From positions 1 to 5,355 of the forward strand of contig JAIROH010000069.1 of assembly GCA_031257595.1 (NCBI GenBank): 5,355 bases of DNA, in the 5' to 3' direction. The stretch comes from Treponema sp. (lineage in GTDB: Bacteria; Spirochaetota; Spirochaetia; Treponematales; Breznakiellaceae). Shown in pieces: positions 4,705 through 5,355 of the stretch. The notes below the pieces were generated by a model. It saw nothing but the letters and a program-made list of their open reading frames with translations, made no database searches and was not told where the DNA came from. Every line of letters starts with the position of its first letter. Position 1 is the stretch's first letter. Position numbers and translations under genes: made by a program.

Positions 4705-5355
4705 ATGAGATATTCGTGTCTGCATACCCACACGATGTATTGTGACGGCGCCGACGATGTGGAAACGATGTGCGCCGCGGCCGCGGCGAAGGGTTTTGTT
4801 TCCATAGGCTTTAGTTCCCACGCGCCGATCGCGAAAAAAACGGGAATAAAGACAAACTGGCATCTTCCCGACGAAAAACTGGACGAATATGTGGGGGCGG
4901 TTCTTGCGGCAAAAAAACGCTGGCGGGGAACGCTCGATGTATTTCTTGGTCTTGAAGTCGACTATATACAGGGGCTATGCGGACCGTCGGACAGGGACTA
5001 TCAAAGCCTTCCCCTGGATTATATCATCGGTTCGGTACATTACGTGGCTTCGCCGGAAAGCGGGTTTACCGTTGACGCCCCGGACGAAGAATTCCTTGCC
5101 GGTTTTAGGGGTCTTTTTGACGGCGACGGAACGGCGCTCTACAACGCGTACTACGACGCGTACCGCGGCATGATTCGGGAGGGCGGTTTTGATATCGCCG
5201 GCCATCTTGATCTGGTAAAGAAAAACAACGGACGTTACCGGTTTTTCTCCCCGGAAGATCCCGGCTATCAAAAACGGCTTCTGGAAACGGCGGATTGTCT
5301 TGCCGCCCGCCGCGCGAATACATCCCGCGCCATATCCGCGGGGCAAAGCCCCGGT
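4705..5355 (+). CDS. PHP-family phosphoesterase, HisJ/HisK-type histidinol-phosphatase (3' end beyond window)
   Basis: 217 codons are visible and the stop is not reached; family members run about 260-280 aa. Seen: PHP metal-binding motifs in order, HTHTMYCDG (H7, H9, with D14), SSHAP (H39), GLEVDY (E84), GSVHY (H112) and GHLDL (H167, D169). The final Asp-x-His motif expected near the C-terminus would lie outside the window. Family knowledge: HisJ-type PHP enzymes hydrolyse L-histidinol phosphate in histidine biosynthesis using a trinuclear metal centre; paralogues with other phosphoester substrates exist. No other his gene is in view. It follows the hybrid kinase stop by two bases, so it is very probably in the same operon; that could be incidental or could suggest a signalling-related substrate. 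The last 15-20 codons fit the family poorly (NTS is present but the strand before it looks about four residues short), so a frameshift or divergence near the edge is possible. Confidence 0.85.
   Translation, partial: MRYSCLHTHTMYCDGADDVETMCAAAAAKGFVSIGFSSHAPIAKKTGIKTNWHLPDEKLDEYVGAVLAAKKRWRGTLDVFLGLEVDYIQGLCGPSDRDYQSLPLDYIIGSVHYVASPESGFTVDAPDEEFLAGFRGLFDGDGTALYNAYYDAYRGMIREGGFDIAGHLDLVKKNNGRYRFFSPEDPGYQKRLLETADCLAARRANTSRAISAGQSPG

Overview
This 5,355-base window has moderate-to-high GC, dense coding and very short gaps, as expected of a bacterial chromosome. It holds three complete protein genes, one gene cut by the right edge, and a gene-poor left end that is unexpectedly rich in signals. 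Gene content alone does not fix the host. A soluble multi-receiver hybrid kinase beside a dual-receiver protein, with this base composition, would suit an environmental or gut spirochaete such as a higher-GC Treponema. That is an impression, not a demonstrated assignment.

Left end (1-246). No long gene lies here, but the minus strand carries what looks like a complete miniature transcription unit. It has a TTGACA-N17-TATACA promoter (185-213), a GGGAGG ribosome-binding site, a 41-codon frame (155 to 30) and a perfect A/T-tailed hairpin (4-35) at its end. Almost the whole predicted RNA folds into three successive hairpins, the first of which buries the start codon. It could be a small membrane-peptide mRNA, a type I toxin-like transcript or a structured small RNA.

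Middle left (247-920). A DJ-1/PfpI (YajL-like) gene runs leftward. A 104-base divergent control region (817-920) separates it from the rightward operon. This region holds a perfect 12-bp palindrome, a good sigma-70-type promoter (886-914) and an inverted repeat around the -10 box of the rightward promoter.

Right (921-5355). The rightward genes form a tight operon. The first encodes a receiver / STAS-like / receiver protein (420 aa, GTG start, possibly leaderless). It overlaps a soluble hybrid histidine kinase (PAS, HisKA, HATPase, two receivers, HPt; 839 aa). Two bases after that comes a PHP-family (HisJ-like histidinol-phosphatase) gene that runs off the window. The kinase contains all the modules for a His-Asp-His relay. 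The upstream dual-receiver protein, which has no DNA-binding domain, is the obvious terminal acceptor. It probably works through protein-protein contact rather than directly as a transcription factor.
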